Shown here piece by piece: positions 28,666 to 38,079 of a stretch of 64,000 bases of DNA (its first letter is position 1; every line of letters starts with the position of its first letter). Under the pieces are notes generated by a model. That model searched no databases. It had not been told where the DNA came from and saw only the letters and a list, made by a program, of their open reading frames with translations. A program made the translations under genes and the position numbers. The DNA is from Entamoeba invadens IP1 (taxonomy: Eukaryota; Evosea; Mastigamoebida; Endamoebidae): contig NW_004443578.1 in the NCBI RefSeq assembly GCF_000330505.1, forward strand, positions 62,001 through 126,000. Direction: 5' to 3'.

Positions 28666-30693
28666 ATGGAAAACTATCCTACCCAAAACGAAGATAGTTT
28701 TATTGATCGCAAACGAGATTGTGACTTGACAGACTCTTTGACAACTAAAAAACGAGTGAGCCAAGAACTATACTCATCAATTCCCGAAATTTCAGTATTA
28801 AATGGTCCAAAATTTTCACCAACATCGAATCCACTTCCTTTTCAACACTTTATGAATTCTGAAGGAAACATCCAGGCTGTCCAAAACGAATCTTTTAAAC
28901 AGCCAGAGATATTCACACAAATTTCTACAGGTCTACAAACTGAATACCAAAATGCCGTTTCATCATTTCCTAAACAAAATAATATACCATCTACTATCGT
29001 TCCACCAAATTTCGAGATCCGAAACGAAAATTGCGAAAATGTAGAAACTACAAAAGTGATTGCGGGTTTGGGAAATTTAGACAACACTTCGGCACAACAA
29101 ATAACAAATCATCTCAACGTTGTTGATCAACAAAAAAGAGAAAAAAAAGAAATACCAAACAAAAAACAAAACAACAACAAAAACGAAAATGTTATTCATG
29201 TGACTAAAGAACTCAAAATTACAATAGAAAAAAATTTTGAAGAACAACCAACACAAGAAACAACTGAGGAAAAAGAAGAAAAACATGTAGGAAAAAAAAC
29301 AAGAAAAAAACGGACGAAAAAAGCCAAAAAAGAGAAAGTTGAAAAAGCTATAACCCCCAAATTGAGGTTTGGAAAATCCCCGAAAAAAACAAAAGAAGAC
29401 ACCCCGCTTATTCCGACAGTTCAGATCTTGGAAATCAAAAAAGAACAAAATGAAAATAATGGAAAACAGTCGCCACTTTTAACACAAACGGAGAAACAGT
29501 TACCAATTGAACAAAAAATTGAAAAAACCGAAAAAACTGAAACTTTGGTTGATGAAAAAGTCGAAGTTAAATGTGAAGAAAAAAATATAGAAAATAAAAA
29601 AAGTGAACAAAAAGACGAAAAAAAAGAGGAAAATGAAGAAAAAGAAAATTGTGGTGGAACGAGCAATGAACAAAAGGTGAAAGAGATTGAAACACAACCC
29701 ACGAATGAGGAAATAAAAAAAACAGATGAACCGCTCATTCCGCCATCGATGATCTTGGAAATAAAAACTCAAGTTGAAGAAACAACTAGTTCTAAAATGG
29801 AGGAAGAACCCGGAAAAAAGGAAGAAAAAGAAGATAAAAAAGAAACAAATACCGAAAATAACAAAAGTGAACAAAAAGATGAACAAAAAGAGGAAGATAA
29901 AAAAGAAGAAGTAAAAAAAGAAAATAAAAAAGAAAACGAAGATGGAACGAGCAATGAACAAAATGAGAGAGAGATTGAAACCCATTGGAACGAGAAGACA
30001 GAAGAAGCCAAAAAAATGGAGGAAGAAAGTGAAGAAACAGACACAGAGGCGGTTGATATTGACGAACTCCAACAGCTTGACACTGACATCTTTACAACCA
30101 CTTTTGTGTTAAAAGAAGGGAGTAATGTTTTCAACCCTGACAAGCCATTTACTGAGTGGCTAGAGTCGAAGAACAAAGAGATGTATGGTGAAAACTGGAA
30201 AGAGGTCATCAGGAAGGAAGTTGCTGAAACAAACGTGGAAGCCAACAGCAATGACTCTGACGAAGGAAAAACGACAGAAGAAACCACTGAGAACAACAAA
30301 GAAGAAGATTTGACTGGAAAGGCGGAAGAATTGAATGCGGAAAAGGAGTTGGAACACGCGGAAAATAAAGCAAAAATGAAGAAAAATGTCTATACGGACA
30401 CACTCGACAGTCTGCAGCAGAAGATATTTGTCCAGTCGAAAAAACAAACTCGATTTGGGTATGAAAAGGACGATGAATTCATCGACGACGAGGACTTTGA
30501 TAAAGTCCCAAGAAGGACTAAAGCAGTGGAAGCTAAAGTTGTTGAGAAAAAGGAGACGAAACCGCGAAAAGACAAAGAGAAGGACAAGGATAAAGAAATA
30601 GTCGAAACGAAAAGGAAGAAGAAGTCCGACAGGAGAAGCAAAAAGAGAAACCAGAGGAAGGAAGAGAGCGAAGAAGGGAATGAAGATGAGTAA
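28666..30693 (+). CDS. Lys/Glu-rich protein with ubinuclein/HPC2-like (HIRA-complex) motif
   Basis: A 675-residue single-exon protein, mostly low-complexity Lys/Glu. Near residues 155-240 is a basic block (KKTRKKRTKKAKKEK). It contains an internal repeat: PLIPTVQILEIK and PLIPPSMILEIK, each followed by SEQKDE…TSNEQ…EIET. The only fold-like part is C-terminal: FTTTFVLKEGSNVFNPD (~485) and then RFGYEKDDEFIDDEDFDKVP (~592-611). The latter strongly resembles the HPC2/ubinuclein HRD motif (GYGYDESDSFID…YDELVP in human UBN1), which binds histone H3.3 and joins the HIRA deposition complex. The extreme C-terminus is very basic, fitting a nuclear protein. The HPC2 assignment is inference from one motif. 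The promoter lies just after the MITE insertion. Confidence 0.7.
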   Translation: MENYPTQNEDSFIDRKRDCDLTDSLTTKKRVSQELYSSIPEISVLNGPKFSPTSNPLPFQHFMNSEGNIQAVQNESFKQPEIFTQISTGLQTEYQNAVSSFPKQNNIPSTIVPPNFEIRNENCENVETTKVIAGLGNLDNTSAQQITNHLNVVDQQKREKKEIPNKKQNNNKNENVIHVTKELKITIEKNFEEQPTQETTEEKEEKHVGKKTRKKRTKKAKKEKVEKAITPKLRFGKSPKKTKEDTPLIPTVQILEIKKEQNENNGKQSPLLTQTEKQLPIEQKIEKTEKTETLVDEKVEVKCEEKNIENKKSEQKDEKKEENEEKENCGGTSNEQKVKEIETQPTNEEIKKTDEPLIPPSMILEIKTQVEETTSSKMEEEPGKKEEKEDKKETNTENNKSEQKDEQKEEDKKEEVKKENKKENEDGTSNEQNEREIETHWNEKTEEAKKMEEESEETDTEAVDIDELQQLDTDIFTTTFVLKEGSNVFNPDKPFTEWLESKNKEMYGENWKEVIRKEVAETNVEANSNDSDEGKTTEETTENNKEEDLTGKAEELNAEKELEHAENKAKMKKNVYTDTLDSLQQKIFVQSKKQTRFGYEKDDEFIDDEDFDKVPRRTKAVEAKVVEKKETKPRKDKEKDKDKEIVETKRKKKSDRRSKKRNQRKEESEEGNEDE

Positions 30694-30796
30694 GTGACTG
30701 TTGTGTTGTTGGTTTTTAGCAAAGGAAGTGTATTCCTTTGTTAGAAACTGAACGAAAAGTAATAATATAATTAGTAATATAGTATAGGATACAGCA

Positions 30797-31726
30797 CTAA
30801 GCCATAAAACAGACCACATCTCCATCTGTGGCGAAAGAGTTGATAGCCACCTCTTTTTTTCTGGCGGGTTTCAAGCAAGAGAATCCGACAATGAAGGTAC
30901 ATCTGTTGTATCGCTTGTCAGTTTCAAAAATGGTTTCGTCGCCACACTCAAAGGCGTCCGACTCTGCGATCTCGGGGTACTTTATTAATGGGACTTTCAC
31001 ACCCTTCACGTTTGACTCGAAACGACTTCGAGAAGTCATCCCGCCGATCTTCAAGCGCTTCACTTCTTCGAATTTGAAGTTTGAGAGTCTGGCGTGGACT
31101 GGCAATAAGTTAGACCAAGGAGTTGTAGTTGGTGGGCTAGACTCCCTCGAGGCAAAGGTGTCTTGGATAATGAGAGACGATCTTGTGTGTGCCGTGAAAG
31201 ACGAGAAAGACAGAGAAGAAGCGGCATGAGAGCCAATAGAACTTGCTGGTCTATCTGTTTTAGCGCCGGACGACATTTTTGAGTTTTCCAAATTTTCACT
31301 TCTGAGGAGGAGTGGAGGTACTTTAGGCTTGACGAAAGTAGTTTGTGAGGGAGTGAGTTTTGTGATTTCATTTTTTTGTTGTGTGTGAGAAGTCTCGACC
31401 TTTTCCAATTTATTGAATTTTGGCTCGACTTCCATTGTTGTCATTTTTCTCTTTTGCGACATCTTTTGAGATTTTTTGAGAGTCACGTCATAATCTGAAC
31501 TGTTTCTCTTAATTTTATTATCTGGAAGATTTGATTCACTGTTTTCTGAAGAGGAGATTGAAGTCTTCTCCTTTTTAAAACTGTTTTTTAAATTTGATAG
31601 AGACACAAATGGGGAGAAATGCTGGCTCTTGAACCGATCAGTTAATGACGGTTTGATTGCCTCAGGGTCCAAAGAAGGCGAAGATTGCGTGAGAATAGTC
31701 GTTTTGGCTCGCGAGTAAGTCGACAT
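30797..31726 (-). CDS. Unrecognised Ser-rich protein
   Basis: A 309-residue protein I do not recognise. The first two thirds are Ser/Thr/Lys-rich and probably disordered (SSENSESNLPDNKIKRNSSDYD). The last ~110 residues look folded: PWSNLLPVHARLSNFKFEEV, KRLKIGGMTSRSRFESNVKG, VPLIKYPEIAESDAFECGDE, then ETDKRYNRCTFIVGFSCLKP. No signal peptide or membrane segment. It is convergent with the HPC2-like gene, ~100 bases between stops, and has a GTTTAAAAAG box before its ATG. Confidence 0.75.
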   Translation of the reverse strand: MSTYSRAKTTILTQSSPSLDPEAIKPSLTDRFKSQHFSPFVSLSNLKNSFKKEKTSISSSENSESNLPDNKIKRNSSDYDVTLKKSQKMSQKRKMTTMEVEPKFNKLEKVETSHTQQKNEITKLTPSQTTFVKPKVPPLLLRSENLENSKMSSGAKTDRPASSIGSHAASSLSFSSFTAHTRSSLIIQDTFASRESSPPTTTPWSNLLPVHARLSNFKFEEVKRLKIGGMTSRSRFESNVKGVKVPLIKYPEIAESDAFECGDETIFETDKRYNRCTFIVGFSCLKPARKKEVAINSFATDGDVVCFMA

Positions 31727-32130
31727 TTCAATTTAAAGATTGAAATGGGCTTTTTAAACATCCCTCCTCTTTTTCCAACAACAATTGTTTGAAAACTTTT
31801 TTTTGGCAAAAGGTCGAGTAAAACAAACGAAAAATAGTAGTAACTAATAATAAAAGTAACTATTCGTATGGGTTGAGTATTCGTATGAGAAGGAAAAGTT
31901 TTGGTTGAAAACCAGAAACGAATTTTTAAGTTTTGTTGATTGTTTTGAAGATATTTTCTTTTTATGGTGATTTTTATAGGTAAGAGAATTTATTATTTTT
32001 TGTTATTTACTGTTTTAAACATAAGATAGTAAAAACAAAAATTTCCGATAAAATAGAAGTATGGATTTTTGCGGCTTTTCCTCAGAAAAGGATTTCTGGG
32101 ATTATTAACTTAGAAGATATTCTTAAAACA

Positions 32131-32259
32131 ATACAATTCGTTTTTTTTAGTAAAATATTCTTTTTGTACTTCTTTTTTTTAAGGTGAAGAGGAAAAATAA
32201 CAGCTTATTTAAAAGAAAGAAGTACAAAAAGAATACTAAAAAAAAGAAGTTTAATTGTG
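32131..32259. repeat. Foldback element A
   Basis: Arms 32131-32180 and 32211-32259 are inverted copies (core ATTCTTTTTGTACTTCTTT) with a ~30-base loop and a three-base indel. Confidence 0.8.
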
Positions 32260-32377
32260 TAGATTTTATACCTCGGAATCGAACATAACAAAAACCTAGT
32301 AATATACTTATAATAGGACTTTATATGAGTCTAAAATAAGGATTTGATCACCACATCTCGAGGTATAGTAAAATCTA
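32260..32377. repeat. Foldback element B
   Basis: Ends TAGATTTTATACCTCG (32260-32275) and, inverted, 32359-32377; identical but for a three-base insertion. It abuts element A directly. Confidence 0.75.
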
Positions 32378-32563
32378 GAATTACTTTAATAGTGTTGAAT
32401 CTCTGATAATTTACATGATACAGTTTTTGAAACACAAAAACTATTTATTTCTTATTTTTTATTCTTATTTTATTGAATGTTGAGTGTAACCAACACGTTT
32501 TTTCTTTGAATTTTTATAAGAAAATAGTTTTGTTTTCAACTTTCGTAAAAGGATTAAAAATAG

Positions 32564-32643
32564 TACAGTTATTATTCGATATAAGGGCTTCCTCTTATTT
32601 TTCTCCTATATCGAATAAATCCTTATATCGAATATTGACTGTA
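32564..32643. repeat. 80-bp pogo/Tc1-like miniature element
   Basis: 23-bp terminal inverted repeats with 21 matches, starting TACAGT and containing TATTCGATATAAGG; TA at both ends. The CAGT ends and TA flanks resemble pogo-type elements. Confidence 0.7.
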
Positions 32644-32827
32644 TTTGGGGTAGTTAAAAAATATTTAATAAATCAAAACCATTTTACAAAGTGTACTATA
32701 ATTTTAATTATTTAAAATTAATATTATTAATACAGTTTAATAACATTATTTTTTTATTTATTGTGGACATGAAAAGAACTAAATAATTTGAATATCAATA
32801 AAAAGAACAATTCAATTAAATTACTGT

Positions 32828-33220
32828 TCATTTTTTATCAGTGTTATCAGGAGCGTTCTTGTTGGGTTGACCTTGTTTAAACAAAGAAGCATCAACAGCC
32901 TCAGGATGAGCTTTTGCTTGTTCCAGCATTATTTTGACAACTGCAGTTTTGACATATTCACCAAAAGGATCTTCCCCAGCCCGTTTTTTATTTCCTTGCA
33001 TGAGGTCTTTAATTGAATCTTGGGCCATTTTATTTATAACACTCTTCACACCAGTTTCTAAGAGTGATGGGTCGTTTTTAATTAACATTTTGAGCATATC
33101 CACTAAAGAAGGTTCTTGTTTTTGACAACTATGAGCGATATTTGGTTTTGGTGGGATGTTTTGAGAATCTTCAAAAGCAAGACACAAAGAAAGAAGTGCT
33201 GTGATAAGTAAAATTCTCAT
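32828..33220 (-). CDS. Small secreted protein of unknown function
   Basis: A 130-residue protein. Residues 1-15 are a clear signal peptide (MRILLITALLSLCLA, cleavage before FEDSQ). The mature part is hydrophilic and helical: SLVDMLKMLIKNDPSLL, KSVINKMAQDSIKDLMQ, VKIMLEQAKAHPEAV. It has one Cys and a short disordered C-tail. No membrane anchor or retention signal, so it is likely secreted or in a vesicle lumen. No family recognised. The promoter is textbook (TATATA box and GAAC upstream). Confidence 0.8.
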   Translation of the reverse strand: MRILLITALLSLCLAFEDSQNIPPKPNIAHSCQKQEPSLVDMLKMLIKNDPSLLETGVKSVINKMAQDSIKDLMQGNKKRAGEDPFGEYVKTAVVKIMLEQAKAHPEAVDASLFKQGQPNKNAPDNTDKK

Positions 33221-33246
33221 TAAAAACTGTTGTAATGTTAATACTT

Positions 33247-33261
33247 GTTCTGTTTATATAT
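33247..33261 (-). promoter_or_regulatory. Core promoter of the secreted-protein gene
   Basis: ATATATAAAC (33252-33261) followed by GAAC (33247-33250) on the minus strand, ~27 bases before the ATG. Confidence 0.6.
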
Positions 33262-33369
33262 TGGCATTTAACTTTATGAATTGAAGTTATTTATTAATGA
33301 AGTTATATACTACAATGAAAAGTTATTCGTATTTCTTTACAAATTGTTTATATTTTTTATTTTTGAGAA

Positions 33370-33766
33370 CTTCTAATAAAAAACTTCCATTGACCATCGC
33401 CTCTAAAAATAAAAAAATTTTTACTATTTTAAATTATATACAATTTAAAATTATAGTAAATGAAAATTTTAGTAAATATTTTTAATGGTTTTACAATTAA
33501 TGAAATGCCAATAATTCACCGAGTGAAAAAAAAGACGGTGATTTGAAAAGAAGACTCATTAAAATGCACCCAAACAGTCTGTTTATGTACACATTCCATT
33601 TATTTTTCATATCCATATTTGGAGCGGTAAAATAATATGGAAAAAGAAAGTGAATGACATGTGGATGCACAAACAGTAACCAAATGGTGGACTTACTTAA
33701 AATAACATTCGCGGCAAATATTTTATTTTGGTTAAAGTGGTGGAAAAAGCTAATCTTAATTTATTT
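33370..33766. mobile_element. Decayed relic of the 28-kb MITE
   Basis: Aligns along most of its length to the MITE at 28033-28501: shared AAACAGTCTGTTTATG, GATGCACAAACAGT, TGGTGGACTT and CGCGGCAAATATTTTATTTTGG blocks in the same order. Many differences are G/C in the young copy and A/T here, including the terminal repeats (AAAGTGGTGGAAAAAG against GGGGTGAGGGTGGGAAAG). The GC hairpin core is lost. No target duplication remains. Confidence 0.8.
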
Positions 33767-34251
33767 TTTTTAATTCAAATATAGTATATTTCAATAGTTA
33801 AAAAATAATTAATTAATTTTTCATAACAAAACACTCAAAACTATTTATAAAAATATATGGTTTTTTTATTAAATTGAAAAACAATTTATTTTTCTTTTTT
33901 TTTTTAGATGAAACTGTTACTAACTTTCAGAAAAAAAAAGCCCAAACTATGATATTATAAATATAAATAAATAACTACATTTTAAACGATATAACTAATA
34001 ACACAATTAATAACATAAATAATAATAAAATAATTTCACCAATTACTTTAAATATCTAAAAGTAATTAATAAAGTTTTTAGATTGATTTTATTCTAATAA
34101 TCTTATTATAATTTAATAATTTATCAAATAAAAAGACAAAAGTGGTGGAAACAAAACAACTATAATTAATAGTAAATTAATAAATAAAATATAGTTAGAG
34201 TATCAGATTGATGTGTGAGGAATGAACAAACAGAAGAAGTCTGAATTTGAA
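33767..34251. other. AT-rich intergenic region
   Basis: Nothing recognised. Confidence 0.6.
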
Positions 34252-37086
34252 TTAACAAAACACTTTCTGCACCTCTTCCTTTGGTGCGTTTTCAATGAAA
34301 TTGTAGTATAATTGGTCTGCCTCTATTTTAACATCAACCTTAAATAATCCACTTAAACATTGAAAGAACATACTCATCTCATCAAATCCAAGTAAATTTC
34401 CTAAAATATGTTCCCTTTGTTCTTCAATAATAATTGCAGTAATAAAATACTGCAACTTATGTTTGGGATATGCAAAAATAGCATCCCACAGTTCATAGAT
34501 TTCACCACCAAAATCCCGTTTAAAAAGCAACGCAAGCCACTGATACACAAAATACATCGAAATGTTTTTATCATGTAAATATTTGCCAAGCTCGTCATCT
34601 AAATAGGATATTATCGGCATTAATCGCCGGTCAAACTCGGCACTTTTCGGGCACTCAAACTCGCGTTCCACCATTTCCATCACTTTCGAAAAAACGTAAA
34701 AAATCTCAACCTCGTTCCGACCAATCTCCATCAAACCAATCACAATGTCATGCTATTTATTACTATTACTATTATTATAATTACTATTTTGGGTAATTAT
34801 TATTATTATTTAAAAAAATATTAATAATAAACTATAACAACTACAAAAAATATTTAAAACAATGTATTATATAAATAATTAAATACAGTTAATTTTAAAT
34901 TATACAATTTATACTATATCATACTATAAATAAATAAAACGTGTTAATACAACGAAAAATAAAAATTCAAAATTTTTCAAAAATTAACATAATAATAAAA
35001 TTATTATTAATATAGTTTAAATAGTATCAACAAATTGAATTAATTATAATTAATATTTAATATTTAATATATATAAACCAAAAAACTATAATAAATAGTA
35101 TTAATGTTAGATTATTTAAATATAGTAAAAATAATAATAAAATAACTAACAAACTTCGCCTTGGACATATCCTATATTATAGTTATATATACTATAAGCC
35201 AATAATAATCGTCGAAGAACTGGTTTTGCGTCTTGTCCCCAAATTTTGGTAAGGGAAGTGTAGTCTACACGTTTTAAATCTTTATCAATTTGATCGATGG
35301 TAGTTGAGAGTACAGACCAATTTGACAATTGGACTGGAAGGATCAAAGATATAATCAAATTTAATTGTGTATATTCTTCAGTCATTTTTGAGATCGAAAC
35401 AGGCGAATTTGACAACCCAAAACAAAATTTCCAAGATTCCCAACGCGCCTCGTTGGATGAACCAAACAACACAAGACGCGTCCGAACCATTTCGTCCATA
35501 GATTGTGCTGATCTGTCAACATTTTCAAGGTTCTGGTTGTATTCAGGTTCAATTATTTCCTTCTTTCCACCAATTTCAATCTCCCGAATTTTTGCCAAAA
35601 TCTTCCCCAAAACAATCTCGTCATTTGTCTGAAAAATCTTAGGCATATCTGATGTCACTGAAGGCTCATTTTCAAACAATCCCGCCCTTTTCATTTCGTC
35701 AAAAAAGTTTTTTTGGATTTTCTCGTCTTTTTCCAAAACGGGATTTTTCTTTGCGATTTCCTTTTTTGCGGTTTCAAATCGTTTTTGTTTCCACTGATTT
35801 CTTCGTTTTAAAGTTCTTTCGTCCGCATTGACTTTTGCCATATACTGAAATGTTTCTGTTTGTTTTTCATTAAAATGTTTTGGGAGGAACGACGTGGTGA
35901 GGACCAATTCGTCATTTTCGGTTTTCACAAAAATGATTTCTTTTATGAGATCTACAAGACGGTCGACATCTTGCGACAAAAAGAAGTACTTAGGAATCAC
36001 AAACGGCAGCACTCGAGCAGGTACTAACGTGACAAAGTCGTGTTTTTGTTGTGCATCTTTTCCTCTTAATATTTTTGAGATCTCTGTGAGGCAACAGACC
36101 ATCTTATACTCGTCCAAGTCTATTTCTGGGATCTCCGCCTTTTTAAAGAAGTTCAAAACGGAGTCGAAAGTTGGTTTAATGAGATTAGGGGAAAAGCGAA
36201 GGAAGAAATGTTCGGACTTTAAAACAACGAAGAAATCCCCTTCGACGATAAAATGATTTGATGGTATTATTTTTACATTTTGTGCGGTATAAACAATAGT
36301 GTTCTCACGACTATAAACCGACTGGCGATATTTTTCTGGATCTTTCTCTCGTTTTATTGTAAAATCTAAAAATGGAAATGAAGAGTCCCGTACCACTTTC
36401 GGTTTCTCTTGTTTTGTCATATTTTTTTCAGTTTTTAACACAATTTTACCGCAATAATTGGAATTGTTTTTCTTTTCGTAATTTTCAGTGGAATTTTTGT
36501 CGCAAAGACTTTGTGACAAAATTTTCTCAAGTTTTTCTTGCGTTTCTGGAAGTTGCGATTTCGTGGATTTTTTTTCAGGTTTTGACACATTTTTGTCGCA
36601 AAAACCTTGCGACAAAACTTTTTCAAGTTTTTCTTGTTTTTCACTTTTTGGAAGATTTTCGGGGGTTTCTGGAAGTTTCAGAGCGATTTTAGGGTTTGTT
36701 GGATTTTTAATTGGTTGTGTTTCGTCTTGTTTGTCAATTTTTACGTTTTCTTGGCGTTCCGGTGTTTTTGGTGATGTTTTGTCAAAACGTTCTTGTTGTT
36801 CTTTAAACCCTTTGGTTATCAATTTCGAGAGTTTGTCTGTATTTACCTTTGCGGGAAGTGAAGGAAGTGCCCGTGGTTTTTTTTCTAGTTTTTCAAAACT
36901 TTCGGTCGTATCCGTTTTTTCATAATTTTCAGATCTCGACAATTTGTCACATTGTGGGTCGGATATTTGTTGTTCAACAAGTTGTTGCGACCGTTTAGGA
37001 AGTGATGGAGGGGCACTGTGTTGTTGCCGAATAGTCTCTTGTTGTTTTCTAAATGGCGCAACCGGTCTTGGTGTTTTTACTTGCAT
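34252..37086 (-). CDS. TBC-domain Rab GTPase-activating protein (one intron, 34753-35154)
   Basis: Exon 1 (37086-35155) and exon 2 (34752-34252) join in phase 0 (GTTTGT donor, ATAG acceptor) across the conserved motif GYVQGE/HDIVIGLMEI. The product is ~810 residues. The N-terminal ~240 residues are low-complexity Pro/Lys/Glu and contain two copies of LEK(V/I)LSQ(G/S)(F/L)CDKN. A beta-rich stretch (~265-310, FIVEGDFFVVLKSEHFFLRF) could be a PH-like module. The TBC domain starts near 580: the arginine finger IxxDxxR is IDKDLKR (600-606) and the glutamine finger is YVQ (640-642), so both catalytic residues are present. It then continues through exon 2 (YLDDELGKYL, YFVYQWLALLFKRDF, ELWDAIFA). TBC proteins switch off Rab GTPases in membrane traffic. 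The Rab target is unknown. Confidence 0.92.
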
Positions 37087-37210
37087 TGGAGTTTTAATGT
37101 GGGGTGTGAAGTATTTTTTTGTTCAAGTTTTTTTTGGTTTTCACCGATACAAAAATCGAAAGTTTATATAAGTAAATTGTAATAAAAATAATTAATTAAA
37201 AAACAATAAC

Positions 37211-37280
37211 TTTATATTAGAGCAACAAATGATGATCGACTTACATTTGATTAAATAAAAAAATTCCGCTCTAATATAAA
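37211..37280. repeat. 70-bp inverted-repeat unit
   Basis: TTTATATTAGAGC and its exact complement bound a 44-base interior, which itself has AAATG…CATTT. Lies ~125 bases upstream of the TBC gene start. Confidence 0.75.
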
Positions 37281-37615
37281 AATAGAGTAAGTTTTAAATA
37301 TTAACTTGTATAGTTTGAATAACTAATTTAAATGTTTTTTTAATTATAAATAAATATTTGATGTATTAAATACTATTTGAGTCACTTTTAAACTACAGAA
37401 GGGAAAATGAACCTTAGCCCAAAAAATGTACTTTAGCCCAAAGAAATTCCTATTTTTTTCTTTAAAAACACGGGTTTTTACTTAAAAAAAAACAAATATT
37501 TTAAAAAATTGACTTTTATATTGGTATAGTTTATTAATTTAATATAACAATAGAAAATATTTAATTTTTCTTTGAGCTCAGGTTAATTTCCTAAGCGAAG
37601 GTTTAATGGACCAAC

Positions 37616-37668
37616 TGTATATGTTTTAGTACAAAGAAAGATTTATATGTACTAAAACAAATTATACA
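37616..37668. repeat. Short inverted-repeat unit
   Basis: TGTTTTAGTAC and its complement, with partly matching outer bases (TGTAT/ATACA). Likely a miniature element remnant. Confidence 0.6.
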
Positions 37669-38079
37669 TAGAAAATCTTCTCTTTAGAATCATCAATCTC
37701 AATTTCGTTTTGTAAACAACGTGATGAGAGACGAGATTGAAATTTGTGAATAATAGACCATCTTTTTTAAATTAAAATAAAGAGTGTTAATGTTTGAATA
37801 TTCTTTTTTTTAAATGATAAAAAAATAAGTTAACTTATAAATGAAATTTAGTAGTAGTTTTATTTAACTATTTTTACATACAAACTCAATGATTATAAAG
37901 TCGGTGAAACAATTAAAACGATCAAAGATCCTCAAAGAACACATGTAAGATCTCCCCATCACTTACTTGTTTAATAATTAAAGTTATTAATATCTTATTA
38001 TAATCCAATAAAGAATAAAACACTAATAAATAGTAAAACAACTAAATTTTCTAGTATTTCACCTTTCAATCCCATTCCA

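Larger units (their letters stand above)
31727..32827. other. Gene-free region packed with short inverted-repeat elements
   Basis: Upstream of two divergent small genes. It holds three independent inverted-repeat units at 32131-32259, 32260-32377 and 32564-32643. The only longer frame (near 32473) overlaps the third repeat unit and is not supported. Confidence 0.7.
37087..38079. other. Intergenic region with inverted repeats
   Basis: Promoter side of the TBC gene (TATATAAAC box near 37165) and 3' side of the eIF2A-like gene. It contains inverted repeats at 37211-37280 and 37616-37668. A short direct repeat built on TTTAGCCCAAA lies around 37410-37445. No gene seen. Confidence 0.6.

Noticed and set aside
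29077..30072. Long minus-strand frames (up to ~190 codons) opposite the HPC2-like gene
   Set aside because: They are Phe/Ser-rich mirror images of Lys/Glu-rich coding sequence and have no promoter or domain; shadows.
36372..37171. Plus-strand frames opposite the RabGAP N-terminus
   Set aside because: Antisense of low-complexity coding sequence; Phe/Ser/Cys-rich and without motifs.
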